Source: Phenylobacterium sp. (GTDB lineage: Bacteria > Pseudomonadota > Alphaproteobacteria > Caulobacterales > Caulobacteraceae). Taken from it: a DNA stretch of 64,000 bases. The translations under genes were made by a program, and so were the position numbers. The stretch covers positions 342,748-406,747 of the forward strand of contig JADCAS010000005.1 of assembly GCA_020401865.1 (NCBI GenBank), given 5' to 3'. Below the pieces are notes generated by a model. It saw only the letters and a program-made list of their open reading frames with translations. It did no database searches and had not been told where the DNA came from. Of the stretch, positions 10,212 to 19,177 are shown piece by piece; positions within the stretch are counted from its first letter, which is position 1, and every line of letters begins with the position of its first letter.

Positions 10212-12587
10212 CTAATACAATCCGCTCATGTCGTCTGGTCGCCGCACGGGTGGCCCAGCGCCCTCCCCACCCGGTCGGCCCAGCTGGTCGTAAGGCAGCG
10301 GCCGGATCGGAAGGCCATCCGGGGTCAGGTTCGACGGCGGCGCGGTGATCCTGGGCTCGGTTCCCGGGCGGAAGGCTTCCCGGATCCCGTTGATGGTGGC
10401 GAACCTGGCGTTCCGCGGCGCCTTGAAATCGGTCTTGGGCAGCCGGCTCTGAGCGGCCTGCATGAAGTCGATGAAGATCGGGACGGCCGCCTGGGTGCCC
10501 GTCTCCCCTGGACCGAGGGTTCGATTATCGTCGAACCCGACGAAGACGCCGACCACCATCTGGGGCGTGAAGCCGATGAACCAGGCGGACCGGTAGTCGT
10601 TGGTGGTCCCGGTCTTGCCCGCGATGGGGAAGCCGAGAGAGGAGACCGAGGCCGCCGTGCCCCGCTGGACCACGCCCTGCAGCATGGAGGTGATCTGGTA
10701 GGCGGTGATGGGATCCAGCACCTGCTCTCCGCTCTGCGCGATCCTCGGGCTCTCGGCGCCCGTAAACGCCGCGTTGCAGCGCGGACAGTCCCGCCGGTCC
10801 GCCCGCAGAACAGTCTCGCCCTTGGAGTCCTGAACAAGCTCGATCAGGTGCGGAGTCACGCGCCGGCCGCCGTTCACGAAGGCGGCGTAGGCCGTGGTGA
10901 TCCGGAGCGGCGTGGTCTCACCGGCGCCCAGGGCCATGGCGAGGACCGGCTCCATGGACGCGGTCACGCCCATCCGTACCGCCGTATCGCGAATCTTCCT
11001 CATGCCGACCCCTTGGGCGAGGCGCACGGTCATGGTGTTGCGGGACAGTTCAAGGCCCCGGCGCAACTGCATCGCGCCGAGGTAGGAGCGCGTGTAGTTC
11101 TCCGGCGACCAGTCCTCGCCATCCTTGCCGGACAGGGTGATCGCAGAGTCCAGAACGGTGCTGGCGGGGGTATAGCCGTTCTCCAGGGCCGTCGCGTATA
11201 CGAAGGGCTTGAAGGTCGAACCGGGCTGTCTCCGGGCCTGGGTCGCCCGGTTGAAGCTTGAGAGAGAGAACGAGTAGCCCCCCACCAGCGCCAGAACGCG
11301 CCCGGTATTGGGCTCCACCACTACAAGGGCCCCGTTCACAGCGGGAATCTGTTTCAGCCGGAAACCTCCCGCCGCCGCCGGCTCCACAAAGACCAGATCA
11401 CCGGCGCTGAGGCCCTTGCCGGCCCGGGCCCAGGCGACGTCGGCCGGCGCTAGCCAGCCCTTCTGGGCGTCCCTCTGGGTCTCAACCCGGATCCCACGCC
11501 CAGAAACCTCGGAGACGATGGCCACCCGCCAGTCCCGACGCTCAGACGGCGCCCGGAACCGTTCTGCGGCCTTAGCCCAGCCGGGGCCATAGGTTGTGCG
11601 GGCGAAGGCCCCGCGCCAGCCATGGCGCCGGTCATAGACCTCCAGGCCGTTCATGAGCGCGCGCAGGGCGTCGGACTGGAGTTCGGAGTCCAGTGTGGTC
11701 CGCACATAGAGACCGGCGGCGTCAAGGCGGTCGCCAAGGGCCGCCCGCCCCTGCCGACGGACTTCCTCGACGAAGTAGTCCGCGTCCCTGTAGCGCGCCC
11801 GGGCCGGCGCGGCCTGCACCACCAGGTCCTCGGCCTTGGCCCGGGCGGCGTCGGCGGAGGTGATCCATTGGAGCTCGGCCATCTGGTCCAGAACCCAGTT
11901 GCGGCGGGCGATGGCCTGGGCCTTCCGGCGAAGCGGATGATAGTTGTCGGGCCCCTTCGGAAGTGCGGCCAGGAAGGCGGCTTCCGAGAGGCTCAGCTCG
12001 TCGATGGACTTGCCGAAGTAGTTGAAGGCGGCCGCCCCGACGCCGAAGGACCGGTATCCCAGCCAGATCTCGTTCAGATAAAGCTCGAGGATCTGCGGCT
12101 TGGTGAGGGTCTCCTCCAGGCGCCGGGCGATCAGCGCCTCCTTGAACTTGCGGCCAAGGGTTGCATCGTTGGTGAGGAGGACATTCTTGGCCACCTGCTG
12201 GGTGATGGTCGATCCGCCCTGCAGGCGCCGCCCCTGGATGAGGCTGGGCACCGCGCGCCCCAGCGCTCTGGCGATGCCCGCCGGATCCACCCCCTTGTGG
12301 CGGAAAAAGGAGCGGTCCTCCGCAGCCAGGAAGGCCAGGGCCAGCTGTGGCGGAATGCTGTCGTAGGGAACAAATATCCTTCGCTCGCGGCTGAATTCAC
12401 CGATCAGGGTGCCGTCCCAAGCGTAGGCGCGGGTCGAGGTCGGGGGGCGATAGTCGGCGAGGTCGCCCGCATCGGGCAGATCGTGGAAGAGCCATGCCGT
12501 GTAGATGGCGACGGAAAGTCCCCCGACCGCCACCAGGCTGAGCAGGGTCACCCCAGCAATGGCCAGCCATCTTTTCGGGGACTGCAC
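10212..12587 (-). CDS. Class A penicillin-binding protein 1A
   Basis: A 791-residue bifunctional peptidoglycan synthase with a short cytoplasmic N-terminus and one membrane helix (~residues 8-30). The glycosyltransferase domain (~50-230) has EDRSFFRHKG and the GGSTITQQ block. The transpeptidase domain (~420-680) has S-x-x-K as STFK, S-x-N as SRNT and KTG as KTGTT. The C-terminal tail is Pro/Gly/Arg-rich. GTG 12587, with GGAGG ten bases upstream, is chosen; GTG 12614 would add nine residues. It sits between amiC and prfB on the same strand. Confidence 0.94.
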   Translation of the reverse strand: MQSPKRWLAIAGVTLLSLVAVGGLSVAIYTAWLFHDLPDAGDLADYRPPTSTRAYAWDGTLIGEFSRERRIFVPYDSIPPQLALAFLAAEDRSFFRHKGVDPAGIARALGRAVPSLIQGRRLQGGSTITQQVAKNVLLTNDATLGRKFKEALIARRLEETLTKPQILELYLNEIWLGYRSFGVGAAAFNYFGKSIDELSLSEAAFLAALPKGPDNYHPLRRKAQAIARRNWVLDQMAELQWITSADAARAKAEDLVVQAAPARARYRDADYFVEEVRRQGRAALGDRLDAAGLYVRTTLDSELQSDALRALMNGLEVYDRRHGWRGAFARTTYGPGWAKAAERFRAPSERRDWRVAIVSEVSGRGIRVETQRDAQKGWLAPADVAWARAGKGLSAGDLVFVEPAAAGGFRLKQIPAVNGALVVVEPNTGRVLALVGGYSFSLSSFNRATQARRQPGSTFKPFVYATALENGYTPASTVLDSAITLSGKDGEDWSPENYTRSYLGAMQLRRGLELSRNTMTVRLAQGVGMRKIRDTAVRMGVTASMEPVLAMALGAGETTPLRITTAYAAFVNGGRRVTPHLIELVQDSKGETVLRADRRDCPRCNAAFTGAESPRIAQSGEQVLDPITAYQITSMLQGVVQRGTAASVSSLGFPIAGKTGTTNDYRSAWFIGFTPQMVVGVFVGFDDNRTLGPGETGTQAAVPIFIDFMQAAQSRLPKTDFKAPRNARFATINGIREAFRPGTEPRITAPPSNLTPDGLPIRPLPYDQLGRPGGEGAGPPVRRPDDMSGLY

Positions 12588-12708
12588 GACAGAGACGCCT
12601 CCGCAGGCGACCACGCGCCTGCATCGGTCTTGGTCTAGGGCGCGTTTCGGAAAAGGGGAAGCCCGATTCTGGTTCTTCGCGGGCCCGATGAAGGGCGCTC
12701 GCGGCCGT

Positions 12709-13899
12709 CTAACGCGAGGCGATCCTCACGTCATTCCGGAAGTAGTTTTCGATGGCCTCCGCGATGGCCACAACGAGCCGCCCCCGCGTCTTGGGATCCG
12801 CCAGGAAGGCCTGGTCGTCCGGATTGGTCATGAAGCCCATCTCGAGAAGGACGGCGGGAACGTCCGGGGCGAGGAGCACCGCAAAGCCCGCCTCACGGTG
12901 ACTGCGCCGCAGGAGCGTGTGCTCATCCTCGATCTCGTCGACCAGGATCTGGGCGAAGGTCGCCGAGCGGTTCTTGGTCGCCCGCTGGGTCAGATCGAAG
13001 AGAATGCCCGATACGCTCTGGTCGGCGCGATAGCCCGCCTTCATGAACCAGTCGTCCTTCGTCACCAGACGCGCGGAACGCCCCGCCGCGCGCTCGGACA
13101 GGGTGTAGACGCTGGCGCCGCGGACCGCTTCATCGGGACCGGCGTCCGCATGGAGGGAAATAAAGAGGTCGGCGTTGGCCTTCCGGGCGATCTGGACCCG
13201 CGCATCGAGCGGCACGTAGACGTCGCGGTCCCGGGTCATGACGACCCGGTAGCGGCCCGTCTTCTCCAGGCGATCCCTGAGGCTGAGGGCGGCGGCAAGG
13301 GTCAGGTCCTTTTCATAGTGATCGCCGCCGAGGGCGCCTGGATCCCTCCCCCCATGACCAGCGTCGATGACCACAATCCGCCGGTTGTCAGCGCGAACCT
13401 TCTGTCCCTTCCGGGGTGGGGTGGATGGGGTCGCCTTCAACGAGGTGAGCTGCACGTCGGCTGTCCGGCCCGGAGGGGGTCCGACGACAGCGGGCGACAG
13501 GTCAATGACGTAGCGGAAGCCCGGCGCACCGTCCCCGGGGGGCAGGACGAACCGCCTCCGGACCTGGACGCCGTCGGCGGTCTCGATGGTCACCCGGACG
13601 CCGCCCGCTTCAGGCTTGAGGTTCCAGGCCTTGACGAGTCCGTGCCCGCCGCCACGCATTGTCGCCGCGATCTCGACGCCGGACAGGGCGACCACCACCT
13701 TGCCGCCGGCGTTCGAAACCAGCTTTCCGGTCGCGTCATCCGAGAGGTCGATCACCAGACGGGTCGCGGTCCGGTCTCCGCCGAGGCGTACAGAGTTGAC
13801 CTCCCCGGCCAGGGCCTGCGACGCCATGAGAGACGACAGCAGGATACACCCGGCCAAAGCCAGGAGGATCAGGTCGCTCCGCCAACGCCTGTCAGACAT
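12709..13899 (-). CDS. amiC: N-acetylmuramoyl-L-alanine amidase, AmiC type
   Basis: A 396-residue periplasmic amidase that splits septal peptidoglycan. It has a signal peptide (MSDRRWRSDL, hydrophobic core LILLALAGCILLSSLM, cut near SQALA), an AMIN domain (~30-140) and an Amidase_3 domain (~165-390) with VIDAGHGGRDPGA, SLHADA and LLEMGFMTNPDD carrying the zinc and catalytic residues. ATG 13899 is chosen because it opens directly into the signal peptide. It lies upstream of the PBP1A gene, linking cell-wall cutting and synthesis, and is divergent from rne. Confidence 0.94.
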   Translation of the reverse strand: MSDRRWRSDLILLALAGCILLSSLMASQALAGEVNSVRLGGDRTATRLVIDLSDDATGKLVSNAGGKVVVALSGVEIAATMRGGGHGLVKAWNLKPEAGGVRVTIETADGVQVRRRFVLPPGDGAPGFRYVIDLSPAVVGPPPGRTADVQLTSLKATPSTPPRKGQKVRADNRRIVVIDAGHGGRDPGALGGDHYEKDLTLAAALSLRDRLEKTGRYRVVMTRDRDVYVPLDARVQIARKANADLFISLHADAGPDEAVRGASVYTLSERAAGRSARLVTKDDWFMKAGYRADQSVSGILFDLTQRATKNRSATFAQILVDEIEDEHTLLRRSHREAGFAVLLAPDVPAVLLEMGFMTNPDDQAFLADPKTRGRLVVAIAEAIENYFRNDVRIASR

Positions 13900-14306
13900 C
13901 CGCACCACGAAGACTTTGTCCGTTTGCCCTGCCTGCTGCAGGTTTCGGGTAAGGATAACGCAAGGGCGTAGCGAAATCGTTAAGACCGCCAAGTGGGCGC
14001 GCGCCCATCTTTTGCTGGCGCCCGAGAGGTTTTTGCTGCATCTGAAATGCTTCGGTCGTGCTGCGGTGCGATCGGGACCGGGGCCTTCTCCGGCCTGCCT
14101 GCGGCCCAGCGCCCGGCAGACGCGAGGCTCCCGCTGCGGACGGCGAGCGTCCGCAACTTGGAAACACGCCATGGGCTGCGCAGCTCGAGCCAATTCCCGG
14201 CCGGTCGGTATCCGCGTCTCAGACGCCGGATGCGACGTCCTGCGTCACCCTCGCCATAATCGGCGCAGCCCGGGCTTCGGCCCTGAGGCGCGCCGCGGAG
14301 AACTTC
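13900..14306. other. Divergent amiC/rne intergenic region, including a long rne leader
   Basis: A 407-bp stretch with no convincing gene. It must hold both promoters and probably a long 5' untranslated region for rne. GC-rich inverted repeats are frequent, the clearest at 14135-14155. Frames open here either run into rne without a recognisable domain or are antisense. Confidence 0.6.
14135..14155 (+). promoter_or_regulatory. Hairpin in the rne leader
   Basis: TGCGGACG (14135-14142), loop GCGAG, and CGTCCGCA (14148-14155) form a perfect 8-bp stem about 150 bases before the rne start. The E. coli rne leader uses hairpins for autoregulation by RNase E; a similar role here is inferred. Confidence 0.45.
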
Positions 14307-16973
14307 ATGTCAAAGAAGATGCTAATCGACGCCGCCCACGCCGAAGAAACGCGTGTGGCGGTGATCGACGGAAATCGTATCGAAGAGTTTGATTTCGAGA
14401 GCCAGAGCCACAAGCAGCTCCGGGGGAACATCTATCTTGCCAAGGTGACGCGGGTCGAACCCTCGCTCCAGGCGGCCTTCATCGAGTACGGCGGAAACCG
14501 CCACGGCTTCCTCGCCTTCAACGAGATTCACCCGGACTACTACCAGATCCCGGTTGCAGACCGTGAAGCGCTGATGGCCGAAGAGGCCGCGGACGAGGAG
14601 GACGACGAGGTCGAGGTCCCGCGTGACCGCGATAGCGACGAGGACGGCGAGGACACCGCCGAGACCCTGTCCGGGGATGGCGACGACGACGACGTGGTGG
14701 AGCAGGAGCTTGCCCGTCGTCGGCGGCGGCTGATGCGTCGCTACAAGATCCAGGAAGTGATCCGTCGCCGGCAGATCATGCTGGTCCAGGTCGTCAAGGA
14801 GGAGCGAGGCAACAAGGGCGCCGCCCTGACCACCTACCTCTCCCTCGCCGGCCGGTACTGCGTCCTGATGCCGAATACGGCGCGCGGAGGTGGAATCTCC
14901 CGGAAGATCACCTCGGCGACGGACCGCAAGCGCCTGAAGTCGGTGGTGCAGGGTCTCGATGTCCCGGAGGGCATGGGCCTGATCGTCCGAACCGCCGGCG
15001 CAAAGCGGACCAAGGCTGAGATCAAGCGCGACTACGACTACCTGCTGCGGCTTTGGGAAAACATCCGCGAGACCACCCTGCACTCCGTCGCCCCCTCCCT
15101 GATCTACGAGGAGGAGGACCTGGTGAAGCGGACCATCCGCGACCTCTATGACAAGGACATCGACGAGGTCCTGGTGGAGGGCGAGGCGGGTTTCCGCGAG
15201 GCCCGCGACTTCATGCGGATGCTGATGCCGTCGCAGGCGCGGAAGGTGCAGGCCTACCGTGAGCCCACGCCCCTGTTCGTGAAACACCGCGTCGAAGATC
15301 ATCTCGCGCAGATCTATTCGCCCGTGGCCCCGCTCAAGTCGGGCGGCTACCTGGTCATCAACCAGACCGAGGCCCTGGTGGCCATCGACGTCAATTCGGG
15401 CCGCGCCACCCGCGAACGCAATGTCGAGGCGACGGCGCTGCGGACCAACCTCGAAGCGGCCGAAGAGGCGGCGCGTCAGCTCCGCCTGCGGGACCTCGCC
15501 GGGCTCGTCGTGATCGATTTCATCGACATGGATGAATCGAAGAACAACCGGGCGGTCGAGAAGAAGCTGAAGGACGCCCTCAAGGAGGACCGCGCCCGGA
15601 TCCAGGTGGGGCGCATCTCCACCTTTGGCCTGATGGAGCTGTCCCGGCAGCGTCGGCGGTCCAGCCTGCTCGAGGGCACAACCCATGTCTGCGAGCACTG
15701 CGGCGGCACCGGGCGCGTCCGGTCGGTGGAATCGAGCGCCCTCGGAGCCCTGCGCGCGGTCGAGATGGAAGCCCTGAAGGGGGCCGGCGAGATCGCTCTT
15801 CGGGCGCCCCGCGCCGTGGCCCTCTACATCCTGAACGAGAAGCGGGGTCACCTGGCCCGGCTGCACGCCGACCAGGGCGTCTTCGTCTCGGTGGTGGTCG
15901 ACGAGACCCTGCCGCACGCCGGCTACGCCATCGAGCGGACCTCGGACCAGGCCCGGCCTGCCGATATCCTCGCCCCGCGCAAGACACTCGAACCCTACGT
16001 TCCTGCGGATGAGGACCTCGAAGTCTTCGAAGACGAGGAAGACGAGGAGGACGAGGACGCCCCGATCGCCCAGGACGACGAGGACGATGAAGACGAGGCT
16101 CCCCGGGGCGGAGCCCGGGCACGCGACCGGGACGAAGAGGATGACGGACGAGAGGATCGCGGCGACCGCCGGGGCCGCCGACGTCGTCGCCGCGGCCGTC
16201 GGGACGGCGAACCGCGGGCAGCGGCGCCGGCGAACGCCACTGAGGACTCCCGGGACAGCCACCCCGATGACGAGGATGACGGCCCGGGCGGTCGCCGCAG
16301 GCGCCGTGGTCGCAGGGGCGGGCGTCGCTCCCGGGACGAGGGACGTCCGCAGGACGCCTACGCCTGGACCCGTCCCTGGGTCCCCTATGAGGATGATCCC
16401 TTCATCTGGTTCGATCCCTCGCAGGACTCCCGCCGGCCTGCGGAGGCTCCCGCCGCGCCGGTGGAAGCGGCGCCCCCCATGGCGGCGCCCGAGGATCCCT
16501 CCGTTGATATCTGGGTCGAACTGCCCGAAGTCGAGACTGAGAAGCCCCGTCGGGGTCGCCGGTCGAGGGGACGGGGCCGCCGGGAGGACGCCATCGAGGC
16601 CGATGCCCTGACCCCCCCGGCGGACGCGCGCGCCGCGGAGATCGTGACCGAGCCGCGCGAAGCGGAGCCGGAAGCACCCGCCCCCGCGGCGGCTGAGCCT
16701 GAACCTGAGCCCCCCGCCAAGCCGGCGCGGGCGCGTCGCAGCCGGGCCCGGGCGGCGGAACCCGCCGCGGAGGCAGCGCCAGCACCTGGGACTGAACCGG
16801 GGGGGGAACCCACCTCGGCCGAGACCCCGGACGCCGTGGAGACCTCAAAGAGCGTAAAGGTCACGGCCGCAGAGCCGTCCGCACCGGAACCGCCCGTGTC
16901 CCGGGAACCCGATCCTGCGGAGATCACGACGCCGCCGCCTCAGCCTCGCAAGGGCTGGTGGCGTCGGGGCTGA
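14307..16973 (+). CDS. rne: Ribonuclease E
   Basis: An 888-residue endoribonuclease and degradosome scaffold. It begins MSKKMLIDAAHAEETRVAV. The S1 domain (~35-215) is split by a strongly acidic insertion (~95-135). The catalytic core has AIDVNSGRATRERNVEATA and the metal-binding DFIDMD, followed by the zinc-link CEHCGGTGR. The last ~350 residues are disordered, with alternating acidic and Arg-rich tracts. The final residues PRKGWWRRG match the GWW motif known in Caulobacter RNase E to bind PNPase. ATG 14307 is used because everything upstream lacks family similarity. Confidence 0.96.
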   Translation: MSKKMLIDAAHAEETRVAVIDGNRIEEFDFESQSHKQLRGNIYLAKVTRVEPSLQAAFIEYGGNRHGFLAFNEIHPDYYQIPVADREALMAEEAADEEDDEVEVPRDRDSDEDGEDTAETLSGDGDDDDVVEQELARRRRRLMRRYKIQEVIRRRQIMLVQVVKEERGNKGAALTTYLSLAGRYCVLMPNTARGGGISRKITSATDRKRLKSVVQGLDVPEGMGLIVRTAGAKRTKAEIKRDYDYLLRLWENIRETTLHSVAPSLIYEEEDLVKRTIRDLYDKDIDEVLVEGEAGFREARDFMRMLMPSQARKVQAYREPTPLFVKHRVEDHLAQIYSPVAPLKSGGYLVINQTEALVAIDVNSGRATRERNVEATALRTNLEAAEEAARQLRLRDLAGLVVIDFIDMDESKNNRAVEKKLKDALKEDRARIQVGRISTFGLMELSRQRRRSSLLEGTTHVCEHCGGTGRVRSVESSALGALRAVEMEALKGAGEIALRAPRAVALYILNEKRGHLARLHADQGVFVSVVVDETLPHAGYAIERTSDQARPADILAPRKTLEPYVPADEDLEVFEDEEDEEDEDAPIAQDDEDDEDEAPRGGARARDRDEEDDGREDRGDRRGRRRRRRGRRDGEPRAAAPANATEDSRDSHPDDEDDGPGGRRRRRGRRGGRRSRDEGRPQDAYAWTRPWVPYEDDPFIWFDPSQDSRRPAEAPAAPVEAAPPMAAPEDPSVDIWVELPEVETEKPRRGRRSRGRGRREDAIEADALTPPADARAAEIVTEPREAEPEAPAPAAAEPEPEPPAKPARARRSRARAAEPAAEAAPAPGTEPGGEPTSAETPDAVETSKSVKVTAAEPSAPEPPVSREPDPAEITTPPPQPRKGWWRRG

Positions 16974-17021
16974 CGGGCTAGCTTCATTCGGGGTCGGGGG
17001 CGCAGTACGAGGAGACTCGCC

Positions 17022-18413
17022 ATGGGCGGCCGCCGCCTTGCGCATCTCAGGAAGGGAGTGGCGACCGGCCTTTGCCTGCTCGCCGCCCTGGTTCCAGCCC
17101 TGAGTCCGGCGCCCGCGAGGGCCCAGAGCGCGCCGATGACCCTGATCCGGGACACCGAGATCGAGGAGACGCTTCGGCTATACTCGCAGCCCCTGTTCAC
17201 GGCGGCCGGGGTGGAATCGAACTCGATCCGGATCCTCCTGATCGGATCTAAGGATCTCAACGCCTTCGCAGGCCCCGGGGTGATGGCCGTCTTCACCGGC
17301 CTGATCCTGGAGACCCAGTCGCCCAATGAACTGCAGGGCGTCATTGCACACGAGGTGGCGCACCTTGCAGGGGGGCACTCGGCGCGGTCCGGAGAGATGT
17401 CCCAGGCCGGCCTCAGGCCCTTCCTTCTGACCATGGGTCTGGGGGTGCTGGCCGCTCTGGCCGGAAATGTCGAGGCCGGTGCGGTCCTGGCGTCAAACGC
17501 CGGCTTCTTCGGGACGCTGGGCGCCATGGGATACAGCCGGGAACAGGAAAGCCGGGCTGACCAGGCGGGCGCCTCCTACCTCGAGGCCGCCGGTCTCTCC
17601 GGACGGGGACTGGTCAACTTCTTTGACAATTTCCGCTACCAGGAAGTCTTCGCGGAGGCCCGGCGCTTCGGCTATTTCCGCAGCCACCCCCTCAGTTCCA
17701 GCCGGATCGACGCCCTGCGCGCCAGGGTGGAGGGCCTGTCGAACTACAATACGCCCGATGATCCGGAGAACGTCCGCCGGCACGAGATCATGAAGGCCAA
17801 GCTGCAGGGTTTCATCAATCCGGGAGTGGCGGTCGTGAAGTGCGCCGACCCCAAGGCGGACTATCCGACGCGTTACGCCTGCGCCATCGCGCAGTATCAG
17901 CTGAAGGAGCCCGATCGCGCCCTGAAGCTGATCGACGCCCTGCTCGCGGAGCAGCCGGACAACCCCTACCTCTGGGAGCTCAAGGGACAGATCCTCTTCG
18001 AGTTCGGTCGCACCGCGGAGGCCGAGGCGCCACAACGCAGGTCCGTGGCCCTGAAGCCGGACGCCCCGCTGCTCAGGGTCAACCTTGGGCAGACCCTGAT
18101 CGCCCTGACCGATGAAGCCAAGATCGACGAGGGCATACGCGAGCTGAAGACCGCCCTCGACCAGGATGACGAAAACTCCGTCGCCTGGCGCCTGCTGTCT
18201 CAGGCCTACGACTCCCGGGGCCGGAACGGCCTCGCACGCTACGCCACCGCCGAGTACAACTACATTGAGGGCGACCGCCGGCAGGCCCTGATCTTCGCCC
18301 TGCGGGCGCGGGACCTCCTGGAGCGCAACACGCCGGAATGGCGGCGGGCCAACGACATCGTCCTGGCCACCGAGAATGATCGGCAGGTCCGCAACGTCCG
18401 CGGTGGCGACTAG
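17022..18413 (+). CDS. Periplasmic M48 metalloprotease with TPR region, BepA-like
   Basis: A 463-residue exported protein with a signal peptide ending near ARAQS (~35). The zinc protease motif HEVAH is at 110-114, and the third ligand is probably in SREQESRADQAG (~168). A helical, TPR-like C-terminal half (~270-440) follows. Family members such as BepA act in outer-membrane protein quality control. The gene starts 48 bp after rne and is followed by a thiol-disulfide protein, which fits an envelope folding theme. Confidence 0.9.
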   Translation: MGGRRLAHLRKGVATGLCLLAALVPALSPAPARAQSAPMTLIRDTEIEETLRLYSQPLFTAAGVESNSIRILLIGSKDLNAFAGPGVMAVFTGLILETQSPNELQGVIAHEVAHLAGGHSARSGEMSQAGLRPFLLTMGLGVLAALAGNVEAGAVLASNAGFFGTLGAMGYSREQESRADQAGASYLEAAGLSGRGLVNFFDNFRYQEVFAEARRFGYFRSHPLSSSRIDALRARVEGLSNYNTPDDPENVRRHEIMKAKLQGFINPGVAVVKCADPKADYPTRYACAIAQYQLKEPDRALKLIDALLAEQPDNPYLWELKGQILFEFGRTAEAEAPQRRSVALKPDAPLLRVNLGQTLIALTDEAKIDEGIRELKTALDQDDENSVAWRLLSQAYDSRGRNGLARYATAEYNYIEGDRRQALIFALRARDLLERNTPEWRRANDIVLATENDRQVRNVRGGD

Positions 18414-18450
18414 AGCTTCACACAGGCTTTATCCCGCTTATGTTGCGCCC

Positions 18451-19176
18451 ATGAAAACAGCTCCGATCGCGGTCCTCCTCGCCTGTAGCCTCCTCCTCGG
18501 GGGATGCCAGAAGGCCTTTGACGCCGTGATGGGCGACCAGGTCAGGGGCTACCTGCTGGCTCACCCGGAACTGTTGGAAGAGATGGCCGCCAAGCTTCAG
18601 GAGAAGAAGCTCGTCCAACAGGCGGAAGACGCCCGCAAGGCCATCTCTGCGAACCGTGCGGCCCTGGAGCGAGACCCCCGGGACGTCGTCTTCAATCCCG
18701 GAGGGCGCATCACGGTGGTGGAGTTCTTCGACTACCGCTGCGGCTACTGCAAGACCATCGCTCCGGAAGTCGCCGCCCTGGTGCGGGACAATCCCGACGT
18801 GCGACTGGTGCTGAAGGAATTCCCGATCTTTGGCGGCGCCTCCGACCTCGCCGCCCGGACGGCGCTGACACCGGCGGGCCGGGCGGGTGGCCTTGCCTTC
18901 CACCAGGCCCTGATGGAGGAGAAGACCCTCAACGAGGCCAGCATCACCCGCCTCGCCGCGGCCGCCGGCGTCCGCTCGGAGGCGATCGCCGCGGCGCTCC
19001 GGGACGAGGCCATCACCCGGCAGCTGGCCGATACCCGTCAACTCGCCCAGAACCTGCGAATCGAGGGCACCCCCGCCTTTGTGGTCGGCGACCGGCTGAT
19101 CCCGGGGGCTGACATGGACGCCCTGAAGACCGCCATCGAGGATGCTCGCCGCGGCCCCCTGAAGAGACCTGACTGA
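18451..19176 (+). CDS. DsbA-family thioredoxin-fold lipoprotein
   Basis: A 241-residue protein with a lipobox (LLLGGC, Cys ~20), an N-terminal helical segment (~25-75) and a DsbA/ScsC-like thioredoxin fold. The active site is CGYC in FFDYRCGYCKT, and the cis-proline loop is GTPAFV. It probably shuffles or forms disulfides in the periplasm. The N-terminal helical extension resembles oligomerising ScsC/Com1-like proteins. ATG 18451 leads straight into the signal sequence. Confidence 0.88.
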   Translation: MKTAPIAVLLACSLLLGGCQKAFDAVMGDQVRGYLLAHPELLEEMAAKLQEKKLVQQAEDARKAISANRAALERDPRDVVFNPGGRITVVEFFDYRCGYCKTIAPEVAALVRDNPDVRLVLKEFPIFGGASDLAARTALTPAGRAGGLAFHQALMEEKTLNEASITRLAAAAGVRSEAIAAALRDEAITRQLADTRQLAQNLRIEGTPAFVVGDRLIPGADMDALKTAIEDARRGPLKRPD

Positions 19177-19177
19177 C

